Source: Alphaproteobacteria bacterium (GTDB lineage: Bacteria; Pseudomonadota; Alphaproteobacteria; Rickettsiales; JAIXRX01). Taken from it: a DNA stretch of 5,604 nucleotides. Both the position numbers and the translations under genes were made by a program. Below the pieces are notes generated by a model, which was not told the DNA's origin, searched no databases, and saw only the letters and a list, made by a program, of their open reading frames with translations. Position 1 is the first letter of the stretch. Every line of letters begins with the position of its first letter. This document shows positions 1 through 5,604 of this stretch, in pieces. The stretch is from NCBI GenBank assembly GCA_027485005.1, contig JAIXRX010000068.1, positions 1 through 5,604 on the forward strand, given 5' to 3'.

Positions 1-22
1 AGCGTGCCGACCCGAGCACGCT
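1..22 (-). terminator. Probable terminator hairpin of the lipoprotein gene, cut at the window edge
   Basis: A 7-bp perfect inverted repeat, AGCGTGC (1-7) and GCACGCT (16-22), encloses an 8-base loop. It begins at the last base of the TAA stop of the minus-strand lipoprotein gene, which is a typical place for an intrinsic terminator. The U-tract that would confirm it lies beyond base 1 and cannot be seen, so the call rests on the stem and its position only. Confidence 0.5.
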
Positions 23-432
23 TATTCTTTGACCCATACAATCGCCCAAACCAGCCTTTGGTTTGGTTTTTCTGTTTTCTCAAGAGTCCAGCTGGACTCA
101 TGAGCGATGCCATTGATGGCCACTGGACCAGTTTGGTATAAAATCAAACCGTACATTTCGTCAATTGACATCATATATCCTCCACCCAAAAACCACTTTA
201 GTTTCTGGGGCGGGAATGTTTCCTTTTCCGTCAACATCCTTTTAATTTCGGCCACATCTTGCGGTGTGATTGCAAAATCACGCCGCATTATAGCGGGATT
301 ATAACGATTGCCAAAATTGGCATTCATTACATTTTTAATAGCCGCCACATTTTCTGGCAGTGGGGCCACTTGATTTTTTTTGCCGCACGCCCACACAAGG
401 CACACGACAATTAAAAAAAATATTTTTTTCAT
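22..432 (-). CDS. Predicted small lipoprotein of unknown function
   Basis: This encodes 136 residues. The N-terminus is a lipoprotein signal peptide: Lys2-Lys3, a hydrophobic stretch over residues 4-15 and a lipobox-like Val-Trp-Ala-Cys ending at Cys16, followed by polar Gly-Lys-Lys. Trp just two residues before the cysteine is unusual but the layout is otherwise standard, so the mature protein is probably lipid-anchored in the cell envelope. The remaining 120 residues are soluble, with no motif I recognise. They contain a Met/Tyr/Gly-rich centre (GGGYMMSIDEMYGLI, about residues 83-97) and a Trp-rich C-terminus (SSWTLEK, VWAIVWVKE). The ATG at 432 is the only start that keeps the signal peptide, but no clear Shine-Dalgarno sequence precedes it. 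The gene stands alone on its strand and ends in a hairpin. Function unknown. Confidence 0.75.
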   Translation of the reverse strand: MKKIFFLIVVCLVWACGKKNQVAPLPENVAAIKNVMNANFGNRYNPAIMRRDFAITPQDVAEIKRMLTEKETFPPQKLKWFLGGGYMMSIDEMYGLILYQTGPVAINGIAHESSWTLEKTEKPNQRLVWAIVWVKE

Positions 433-778
433 TGTTTTAAAGTTGGGCGGATACCCGTTTAAAATCTTTTAAGTTTTAGTTGAATAAAAAATTGAGGAAG
501 TCGTGCGGGTCGGCAACGCTTTCTATAGCTTAAATAAAGCAAATACAGGTTTCAACATATCAGACGCCTAGCCATTTGCGTGTGACAGTTTCATGAAGAT
601 TTTTCATTTTTCTGCATTTTAAGGGGCTTTTTGCGCTCAAAATGTCACAGTATCTTAACACTTCTTTGGGAATTAGTGGGGTATAAATAAGAGGTGAAAC
701 GGCATTGCGCCATTTCCTGACTGCTATGCTCAACAAACAGTCTACTGACATTAATTGTCTAACGTGAGGAACTAAACT
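433..778. other. 346-base intergenic region between divergent genes
   Basis: I find no convincing gene here. It separates the minus-strand lipoprotein gene from the plus-strand 309-residue protein gene, so promoters for both should lie inside. On the plus strand there is a TATAAA (682-687), and a TTAACA at 655-660 lies 21 bases before it, too far for a standard -35/-10 pair. Other items are a TGTGACA/TGTCACA inverted pair (581-587 and 643-649), a near-perfect dyad at 747-759, and a GC-rich segment at 500-522 resembling the hairpin at 1-23. None is strong enough to call as a defined promoter. Confidence 0.6.
766..770 (+). promoter_or_regulatory. Ribosome binding site fixing the start at 779
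   Basis: GAGGA lies 8 bases before the ATG at 779, a near-ideal Shine-Dalgarno arrangement. It supports this start over the internal Met47 codon (ATG at 917), which has no comparable site upstream. Confidence 0.75.
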
Positions 779-1708
779 ATGGACATCACTTCAAGCGTTT
801 CGCTTACCCCCATCTCTGCACTGGAAGGCGCAGAATTTGCTACAGCTCCTGCTGCCAGCGCAACGATTCTAAAAAACGTCACCCCTAAAAAGCAAAAGAA
901 GAAAAAGATCGCAACGATGCTGCATCCAACCCTGCAGGCCATTGTACACGAGCTTTTCCGCTTTGAAGACAAAGACATTGCTTTGGGACGTTTAAAATCG
1001 CTCAAGGAAAACTTTATTGTTTCCAAAGAACAACCTGCCGATGACCTGCCCGATGGCCCGTATGTGCGCCTGTGGATTAAAGGATATTCGATTAGCAAAA
1101 AACAGAAAATCCAGGGTGCAAAAGGCAACTATGCACTGATTGGCGTGCGTGAAGTTGAAAAACGCTTTACACTGTATGCGATTAAAGAAGATGTGGCGGT
1201 GAAAGTCCATCCTCAGCGCAAACGCCCGAAACAACAGCATCCTGATTGGGGCCATCCTATTTTGCGTAATATCCGCAAAGAGGAAAAGCATATCTTCAAT
1301 ACCCTTGAAGCAGCCGAACTCTCGCTGAAACAAATGCATGAGCAATTCCCGAACACTTCGATTCCGGGGCGCGCACGTTTGTTTATCATGATTTATAGCA
1401 AGCCAGAACATGAAGGCGACAACCCAGTGAAAAAATGGGTGCTGGAAATTAAAGCTGCGGAAAAAGGTGGTTTCTACATCGACTACAAAGAAAACGTGTA
1501 TAAACCCAAAGCAAAATCGGACAAACCAGCTCTGCCAAAGCTCACCAATCCACACATGGAATCAGTGGCCGAGGAACTTGGCGAAGAAGTGCGAAATGGT
1601 TATTTCGCCTCTATGGTGCAGGTCAAACGTGCATCCAAAGGTCGTGCGCCTATCAAAAAAGTGGGGGCCGAAGCTCTTGCTCGCAAACCAGACAACGCGG
1701 CGTCATAG
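779..1708 (+). CDS. Lysine-rich protein of unknown function with two tandem modules
   Basis: This encodes 309 residues that I cannot assign to a family. There is no signal peptide or membrane segment, so it is probably cytoplasmic. Residues 1-35 are rich in Ser, Thr and Ala and likely disordered. A basic patch (PKKQKKKK, residues 36-43) follows. Residues 49-143 and 159-244 look like two copies of one module, sharing in order HPxLxxI (49-55; 159-165), LKx[LM]xExF (72-79; 183-190), RL[WF]IxxYS (97-104; 200-207), EK (127-128; 228-229) and KE[DN]V (136-139; 237-240). The spacings are nearly identical. A linker rich in Arg, Lys and His joins the modules. Residues 257-265 (NPHMESVAE) may echo the start of a third copy. 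The C-terminal tail is basic. The strong positive charge would suit nucleic-acid binding, but no known DNA-binding motif is visible. The gene has its own ribosome binding site and terminator, so it is probably monocistronic. Confidence 0.85.
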   Translation: MDITSSVSLTPISALEGAEFATAPAASATILKNVTPKKQKKKKIATMLHPTLQAIVHELFRFEDKDIALGRLKSLKENFIVSKEQPADDLPDGPYVRLWIKGYSISKKQKIQGAKGNYALIGVREVEKRFTLYAIKEDVAVKVHPQRKRPKQQHPDWGHPILRNIRKEEKHIFNTLEAAELSLKQMHEQFPNTSIPGRARLFIMIYSKPEHEGDNPVKKWVLEIKAAEKGGFYIDYKENVYKPKAKSDKPALPKLTNPHMESVAEELGEEVRNGYFASMVQVKRASKGRAPIKKVGAEALARKPDNAAS

Positions 1709-1736
1709 GACACTACGTTGCCTCTGGCAGTCACCG

Positions 1737-1763
1737 AAAGGGGAGCTTCACGCTCCCCTTTTT
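1737..1763 (+). terminator. Rho-independent terminator of the 309-residue protein gene
   Basis: A 10-bp perfect stem (AAAGGGGAGC at 1737-1746 with GCTCCCCTTT at 1752-1761) has a 5-base loop and runs into TTTTTGTTTT on the plus strand. It starts 28 bases after the TAG stop at 1708. In the minus direction the stem is followed only by TTTCGG, so termination of convergent pleD transcripts here would be weaker. Confidence 0.9.
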
Positions 1764-1794
1764 GTTTTGGATTGATGGCATTAAAAATAGGGCT

Positions 1795-1826
1795 AAAGCA
1801 TAAGAAATATAAGCATTTCTTGCTTT
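1795..1826 (-). terminator. Possible terminator hairpin downstream of pleD
   Basis: The arms AAAGCA-TA-AGAAAT (1795-1808) and ATTTCTTGCTTT (1815-1826) pair over 12 bp with a 2-base bulge and a 6-base loop. It lies about 30 bases beyond the pleD stop. On the minus strand the stem is followed by AGCCCTATTTTT, so the T-run is displaced from the stem. The stem is AT-rich and moderately weak. It could also act as a second terminator for the plus-strand gene. Confidence 0.35.
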
Positions 1827-1855
1827 TTAATATTCGAATATCAGAAGTAGAAAAA

Positions 1856-3232
1856 CTAAACGTTTTCGGCAGCAACAACCTTATTGCGGCCACCATTTTT
1901 CGCTTGATAAAGCGCCGTGTCTGCACGTTTGAGCAAAGCCTCGCCTGAATCACCCATGTGATTAAGCGTCGACGCACCAATACTGATAGTTTTCAGGATT
2001 TGACCGACTTCATGGGTCACCACAAATGGCGTTTTTTCAACCGTACGGCGAATACGTTCTGCAGCATCCAGCGCTGGCTTGAAATCGGTTTCTGGCATCA
2101 ACACTACGAACTCTTCCCCACCAAAACGTGCCACCAAATCAGAACCACGGGTGGCGTTTACAATCACTTTGGAAAGCGCTTGCAACACTTGATCCCCTAC
2201 ATCATGGCCATAGGTATCATTCACTTGTTTGAAATGATCCATATCCATAATCAAAAGCGAAAGTGGTTTATTTTTCGCCAGCGACTCACGCACCATGTTG
2301 TTTAAGTGGGTATTGAGGTAATGGCGGTTATACAAGCCTGTTAGCCCGTCAGTAATCGCCATCGAGATGCTTTGTTTGTAATTTGACTTCAGCGCTTCTT
2401 GAAAACGCTTGCGACGAATTTGTGTTTTCACACGTGCCAACATTTCATTATGGTCAACCGGCGTCACCAGATAATCATTCAAGCCCATCTCTAAACCTTT
2501 AAGCAAGGCGCGCTCATCATCTTCATCCACAATCATGATAATGGGCACATGGCGCAAATTCTCATGGCTTTTCAGATGCGACGCTAAGCGCAAACCATCC
2601 ATATCCGTCATCATCGTGCTGACAATCACCAAATCAAAGTCATTTGCCTCGGCAATATTCTGTGCCGATTCTGGCTGGTCGACTGCTTCCACTTGATAAT
2701 GCGCACCAAGCACTTGCGCCAAACGTTTCAGCTGTACGCTATCATCGTCTACCACTAAAATACGGGCGCCAGAAACGTCAGACGTAAAGCTGTTCTGACC
2801 TTCATCCAAAATACCCATTTGACTGCCGGTTTTGTCACGCAAGCGCAACTCGTCGAGCAAGCCTTTCATGCGAATGAGAGACTTCACACGCGCAAATAAT
2901 GCTGTGTCATTGATAGGTTTTGTGAGAAAGTCGTCGGCGCCCGCATCCAAACCGCGAATGCGGTCTTGTACATCCGTCAACGCCGTCACCATCACCACAG
3001 GCGTGTGAGACATTGACTCGTCTTCTTTAATTTTTTTGCAGGTCTCGAACCCGTCCATCCCTGGCATCATCACGTCCAAAAGCACGAGATCGGGATGACG
3101 TTCTTTCATCACCGCCAAGGCTTCAAAACCGTCCTTAGCGGTCACCACATCATAATATTCATTGTTTAGCTTAGCTTCCAACAACTTCACGTTCGCTGGA
3201 ACGTCATCCACTACTAAAATTAATGCAGTCAT
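1856..3232 (-). CDS. pleD: PleD-type response regulator diguanylate cyclase (REC-REC-GGDEF)
   Basis: This encodes 458 residues with the layout and length of Caulobacter PleD. GGDEF enzymes condense two GTP into cyclic di-GMP, the signal that promotes surface attachment over motility. Receiver 1 (about 1-125) is complete: Asp9/Asp10, phosphoacceptor Asp53, Thr83 and Lys105. Receiver 2 (about 156-275) is degenerate: Ser205 stands where the phosphoacceptor Asp would be and Thr257 replaces the Lys. This fits its known role in PleD as a dimerisation adaptor. The cyclase domain (about 290-455) has DGLTGLYNRHY (295-305), metal-ligand Asp330, the active-site signature GGEEF (371-375) and the product-inhibition site RxxD (Arg362-Asp365) five residues upstream. 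It should therefore be active, phosphorylation-stimulated and feedback-inhibited. The gene starts 2 bases after divK stops. The only SD-like sequence, GAGG, is 13 bases from the ATG, so translational coupling to divK is likely. Confidence 0.96.
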   Translation of the reverse strand: MTALILVVDDVPANVKLLEAKLNNEYYDVVTAKDGFEALAVMKERHPDLVLLDVMMPGMDGFETCKKIKEDESMSHTPVVMVTALTDVQDRIRGLDAGADDFLTKPINDTALFARVKSLIRMKGLLDELRLRDKTGSQMGILDEGQNSFTSDVSGARILVVDDDSVQLKRLAQVLGAHYQVEAVDQPESAQNIAEANDFDLVIVSTMMTDMDGLRLASHLKSHENLRHVPIIMIVDEDDERALLKGLEMGLNDYLVTPVDHNEMLARVKTQIRRKRFQEALKSNYKQSISMAITDGLTGLYNRHYLNTHLNNMVRESLAKNKPLSLLIMDMDHFKQVNDTYGHDVGDQVLQALSKVIVNATRGSDLVARFGGEEFVVLMPETDFKPALDAAERIRRTVEKTPFVVTHEVGQILKTISIGASTLNHMGDSGEALLKRADTALYQAKNGGRNKVVAAENV

Positions 3233-3234
3233 GA

Positions 3235-3615
3235 TTAAGCGCCAACCTCTGCCATACGTAAATATCTATCAATTGTCTGCATAAAATGCGAAATCGATAT
3301 GGGTTTAGAGATATAGGCCTGACAGCCCGCACGCAATATTTTTTCCTCGTCATCCTTCATCGCAAAAGCAGTGACAGCAATAATGGGAATATCTGAAATA
3401 TCAGGATCTGCTTTGATTTTTTTTGTGACATCCAAGCCAGAAATTTCTGGCAACTGTATATCCATCAAAATGAGATCTGGGCGCAACGCCTTCACCATCG
3501 AAACCGCGGACAAGCCGTCTTTTGTTTCAAATGTCTCATAGCCGTGCGCCTCAAGCAAATCACGGAAAAGTTTGAGATTCAGGTCGTTATCTTCAACAAT
3601 CAATATTTTTTTCAT
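3235..3615 (-). CDS. divK: DivK single-domain cell-cycle response regulator
   Basis: This encodes 126 residues forming one receiver domain with no output domain. Key residues are present: acidic Glu8-Asp9, phosphoacceptor Asp52, Thr82 and Lys104. The segments [38 protein letters not shown] and VTAFAMK are close to those I recall for Caulobacter DivK, so I prefer DivK to a generic CheY-like protein. In Caulobacter, DivK is phosphorylated by DivJ and dephosphorylated by PleC. It then acts through DivL and CckA to lower CtrA activity and set the division cycle. Those partners are not in this window. The ATG at 3615 overlaps the stop of the preceding small gene (TAATG) and lacks a clear Shine-Dalgarno, which suggests translational coupling. 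pleD follows after 2 bases, the usual alphaproteobacterial order. Confidence 0.95.
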   Translation of the reverse strand: MKKILIVEDNDLNLKLFRDLLEAHGYETFETKDGLSAVSMVKALRPDLILMDIQLPEISGLDVTKKIKADPDISDIPIIAVTAFAMKDDEEKILRAGCQAYISKPISISHFMQTIDRYLRMAEVGA

Positions 3616-3767
3616 TATGATTTCGCTTGGCCTGAGAGTTGGCTTTCGTGAGTAATTGCATTGTGACTAGCACACCAAAGATTAACATTTTCTTTACGCG
3701 CTGCTAAAAAGGCAGAAAAATTCGAAAAAGTTTTATTTTCAGCGGCTTTAATCTGTTTCTGTTGCAT
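3615..3767 (-). CDS. Small 50-residue protein between cpaF and divK, phasin-like pattern
   Basis: An ATG-to-TAA frame of 50 codons plus stop fills the gap between cpaF and divK almost exactly. It starts 12 bases after the cpaF stop, and its TAA overlaps the divK ATG as TAATG. A GAAAG (3776-3780) lies 8 bases before the ATG. The product begins [12 protein letters not shown] and has a likely amphipathic helix over about residues 14-45 with no membrane segment or signal peptide. The pattern [15 protein letters not shown] (residues 17-29), followed by alternating Ala, Asn and Gln, recalls the N-terminal half of phasins, the proteins that coat polyhydroxyalkanoate granules. It would be only about half of one, and this is a weak impression. 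It could also exist mainly to couple divK translation to cpaF. The fit to its neighbours argues for a real gene. Confidence 0.65.
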   Translation of the reverse strand: MQQKQIKAAENKTFSNFSAFLAARKENVNLWCASHNAITHESQLSGQAKS

Positions 3768-3779
3768 ATAACACACTTT

Positions 3780-4952
3780 CTATTTCAAAGGAATTGGCAC
3801 GCCTAACGCCTTTTCCAAACGTTCTTTTTCACCATAATAAGCTACGCGGCGCACAAAGCGTGGCATGATGCCACTCCAAACAAAATTACCCGTTAGCATG
3901 CCTTTATCGTCCTCTCCTTTGGGCACAAAATTAAAGAGATCGTGCATGGTAATCACATCGCCTTCCATTCCAACAATTTCTGAAATATGGGTAATACGAC
4001 GATGACCATCACGCATACGGCTGACTTGTATAATTAAGTGTAATGAGGCGGCCATCTGAAAGCGAAGCGCCTTAGCTGGAATATGCAGGTTAGCCATGCT
4101 CAACATATTTTCCATACGCGAAAGTGCATCGCGCGGGTGGTTAGCGTGGATAGTGGCAAGCGATCCTTCATGCCCCGTATTCATCGCCTGCATCATATCA
4201 AATGCCTCTGGCCCACGGACCTCACCCACAATAATGCGATCAGGGCGCATACGTAACGCGTTACGCACTAAATCACGAATGGAGACTTCTTCCGTATTCT
4301 CACGCTTACTCGCAGGCAATGTTTCCAACCGCACCACATGTGGTTGTTGTAGTTGTAACTCCGCTGCCTCCTCGATTGTTACAATCCGCTCGCGGTGGTC
4401 GATATATTGCGAAATAGCATTAAGCAGAGTGGTCTTACCGGAGCCCGTTCCACCTGAAATAATAATATTCACACGAGATTTAGCGCAGGCTTTTAAAAAC
4501 TCTGCCACATTCATGGAAATATTTTTTTGCTCTTGCATCACGTCTATCGTGATTTTTTGTTTAGGGAATTTACGAATAGAGATGACAGTGCCATCAACAG
4601 CCAATGGTGGAGCGATGATATTCACGCGGGAACCATCGAGTAAACGTGCATCCACCAATGGGCGATGCGTAGGAATTTCACGCCCCACCGCTGCCACAAT
4701 TTTTTCTGCCAGCGCACGAACTTCATCATCCGAACTAAAACGAATGGCGGTGCGCTCTAAAATACCTGCCCTCTCAATGTAAACATTTTCTGGGCCATTG
4801 ATAAGAATGTCGTTGATACTGTCATCATGCAGCAAATTATGTAGGGGTCCCATATCGTTTAAATCAGACAGGCTGAATTCAACGTTCACCTCGCCCTCAA
4901 TCACTTCAGGCAATGGGTCATTTGTATTCATATTATTAAAATAGACACTCAT
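3780..4952 (-). CDS. cpaF: CpaF/TadA-type pilus assembly ATPase (type II/IV secretion ATPase family)
   Basis: This encodes 390 residues of the VirB11/GspE-like superfamily, CpaF/TadA branch. Such proteins form a hexameric cytoplasmic ring that uses ATP to drive Tad/Flp pilus assembly. The N-terminal domain carries SINDILINGPENVYIER (45-61) and a PLVDARLLDGSRVN segment (98-111). The ATPase core has Walker A GGTGSGKT (167-174), an Asp-box-like TIEEAAELQL (192-201), a Walker B-like RIIVGEVRG with Glu244 (239-247) and the His box TGHEGSLATIHAN (259-271). The Asp box reads Glu-Glu where Glu-Asp is usual. The protein is shorter than Caulobacter CpaF (about 500 residues), mainly by a reduced N-terminal leader. 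AGGAG (4959-4963), 6 bases before the ATG, fixes the start. No other tad/cpa gene is visible: the next gene upstream lies behind a terminator, and the downstream neighbours are the small gene, divK and pleD. Confidence 0.95.
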   Translation of the reverse strand: MSVYFNNMNTNDPLPEVIEGEVNVEFSLSDLNDMGPLHNLLHDDSINDILINGPENVYIERAGILERTAIRFSSDDEVRALAEKIVAAVGREIPTHRPLVDARLLDGSRVNIIAPPLAVDGTVISIRKFPKQKITIDVMQEQKNISMNVAEFLKACAKSRVNIIISGGTGSGKTTLLNAISQYIDHRERIVTIEEAAELQLQQPHVVRLETLPASKRENTEEVSIRDLVRNALRMRPDRIIVGEVRGPEAFDMMQAMNTGHEGSLATIHANHPRDALSRMENMLSMANLHIPAKALRFQMAASLHLIIQVSRMRDGHRRITHISEIVGMEGDVITMHDLFNFVPKGEDDKGMLTGNFVWSGIMPRFVRRVAYYGEKERLEKALGVPIPLK

Positions 4953-4958
4953 AACATT

Positions 4959-5005
4959 CTCCTCATACGTCTATTATGCACGAGGGAGAGTTAATTTTTG
5001 ATTGA
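4959..5005 (-). promoter_or_regulatory. Putative operon promoter with CtrA-box-like site, plus strong RBS
   Basis: Read on the minus strand, TCAA-N7-TTAAC (5005 to 4990) matches the CtrA consensus TTAA-N7-TTAAC at all but one base. A CATAAT -10-like hexamer (4978-4973) follows. With 17-base spacing the -35 position (5001-4996, TCAAAA) is poor and lies inside the CtrA-like box, the usual arrangement at CtrA-activated promoters. The implied start is near 4966, giving a short leader that holds the Shine-Dalgarno AGGAG (4963-4959), 6 bases before the cpaF ATG. The RBS is solid. The promoter and CtrA site are inferred, and TTAA-rich matches occur easily in AT-rich DNA. Confidence 0.4.
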
Positions 5006-5055
5006 TGGACTGTGCTATTTTTACCAGTCACCCAAGCTATTTTGTGTATTATTAC

Positions 5056-5091
5056 AAAAAACCCACCTCTGATAACAAAGGTGGGTTTTTT
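5056..5091. terminator. Bidirectional rho-independent terminator
   Basis: A 13-bp perfect inverted repeat (5056-5068 and 5079-5091) has a GC-rich core CCCACCT/AGGTGGG, flanking A6 and T6 runs and a 10-base loop. It can terminate on either strand. It lies 6 bases beyond the stop of the upstream minus-strand membrane-protein gene, which it should terminate. This isolates the cpaF operon transcriptionally and implies that the operon has its own promoter between 4953 and 5055. Confidence 0.92.
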
Positions 5092-5097
5092 AGACTA

Positions 5098-5604
5098 CTA
5101 TCTCACGACTCGATCAACGATCAGTGAGAAAATAATTGCAAGAATCAAAAATGATTCCAGCAATGCAATGCCTTTTGCAAAATGGGCAAGGCAACCAAGC
5201 AGCATCATCACAAACGCCACTAGATAAATAGTGTAATGTTGTAATGATCCGCTTTTGAACCACGGCTTTTTGCTGTCACTTAAAGCCGTTTTTCCCCATA
5301 ATAAGGTAATCCCACCAATCAACCCAATCAGGCTGTAGATGTTCATCCCCCATACAGAGGCATCTGTCTGCAACGCAGCGTCAACATAACGCCACAAATG
5401 CTCCACAAAAACCCACGCTAAGGCAAAGGCCACTCCCCCAATCATCAATTCCTTGAGGATTTTCTGATTGGTGAGGTCAGCAGCTGGTGCTGCAGGTTCC
5501 CGTAGTAGAGTATGGATCAGCATCCACACACCCGCTGAACGCAATAAAATTGCCCCTTCGTGCTTTGCAAACACGAGTGTGGTCAATAGTATGGCGTCCC
5601 CCAC
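5098..5604 (-). CDS. Partial multi-pass membrane protein of unknown function
   Basis: The frame is open to the right edge of the window. Its first visible codon is GTG (5604-5602), which may be internal, so the true start is probably outside. The visible 168 residues are strongly hydrophobic with four to five likely membrane segments, at about residues 3-32, 52-67 (LMIGGVAFALAWVFVE), 86-103 (NIYSLIGLIGGITLLWG), 124-141 (YTIYLVAFVMMLLGCLAH) and 147-165 (ALLESFLILAIIFSLIV). Basic loops lie between them (KKPWFKSG before the fourth). I see no catalytic motif or known family signature. It ends in TAG just ahead of the bidirectional terminator and belongs to a transcription unit separate from cpaF. 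The layout suggests an inner-membrane protein, function unknown. Confidence 0.7.
   Translation of the reverse strand: MGDAILLTTLVFAKHEGAILLRSAGVWMLIHTLLREPAAPAADLTNQKILKELMIGGVAFALAWVFVEHLWRYVDAALQTDASVWGMNIYSLIGLIGGITLLWGKTALSDSKKPWFKSGSLQHYTIYLVAFVMMLLGCLAHFAKGIALLESFLILAIIFSLIVDRVVR

Noticed and set aside
469..483. TTAA-N7-TTGA, a CtrA-box-like match upstream of the lipoprotein gene
   Set aside because: It lacks the terminal C of the consensus, sits in a very AT-rich stretch and has no matching -10 at the right distance. It shows how easily partial CtrA matches appear here.
581..649. TGTGACA and TGTCACA inverted pair 55 bases apart
   Set aside because: Seven-base arms with a long spacer are expected by chance, and neither half forms a full known operator.
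560..751. 63-codon open frame on the minus strand in the intergenic region
   Set aside because: There is no recognisable protein features, no good Shine-Dalgarno, and it lies antisense in the probable promoter region of the 309-residue protein gene.
726..767. 13-codon leader-peptide-like frame (MLNKQSTDINCLT) ending at the RBS of the gene at 779
   Set aside because: There is no ribosome binding site before its ATG, no run of a regulatory amino acid and no attenuator hairpin, so chance is the simplest explanation.
992..1555. 187-codon open frame antisense to the 309-residue protein gene
   Set aside because: It lies wholly within a better-supported gene with RBS and terminator. Its Phe/Cys/Arg-rich composition is typical of a reverse-strand shadow of Lys/Glu-rich coding sequence.
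1830..1841. 12-base perfect palindrome ATATTCGAATAT between the convergent genes
   Set aside because: It is short and AT-rich, with no link to a promoter or recognised site; it is most likely chance.
4096..4782. 228-codon open frame antisense to cpaF
   Set aside because: The opposite strand encodes an unmistakable CpaF ATPase. The antisense product is Ser/Arg/Ile-rich without motifs.

Overview
The window most likely comes from an alphaproteobacterium with a fairly AT-rich genome. The main evidence is a divK-pleD gene pair whose products match the Caulobacter-type proteins domain for domain. DivK and PleD are hallmark cell-cycle and developmental regulators of Alphaproteobacteria. The genus cannot be named from this sequence.

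Layout from left to right. A short predicted lipoprotein gene (minus strand, 22-432) ends in a hairpin cut by the window edge. A 346-base non-coding stretch follows. Next is a plus-strand gene for an unrecognised 309-residue lysine-rich protein (779-1708) with a good ribosome binding site and a strong terminator. Its sequence shows two tandem copies of one roughly 90-residue module. From 4952 down to 1856 there is a compact minus-strand gene set: a CpaF/TadA-type secretion ATPase, a 50-codon small gene that is easily missed, divK and pleD. The gaps are 12 bases, a stop/start overlap (TAATG), and 2 bases, so this is very probably one operon. A bidirectional terminator at 5056-5091 separates it from a membrane-protein gene that runs off the right edge.

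How the genes may work together. CpaF powers Tad/Flp-type pilus assembly. DivK is a single-domain response regulator that acts on the CtrA pathway. PleD is a response-regulator diguanylate cyclase that makes cyclic di-GMP. Placing the pilus motor directly ahead of the two regulators suggests coordinated expression of surface attachment and cell-cycle or c-di-GMP signalling. A CtrA-box-like sequence overlaps the -35 position of the putative operon promoter, which would fit cell-cycle control. That link is an inference from layout and motif, not shown by the sequence.

The items most worth a second look are the cpaF-small gene-divK-pleD operon, the hidden 50-residue protein with a phasin-like pattern, and the internally duplicated protein of unknown function.
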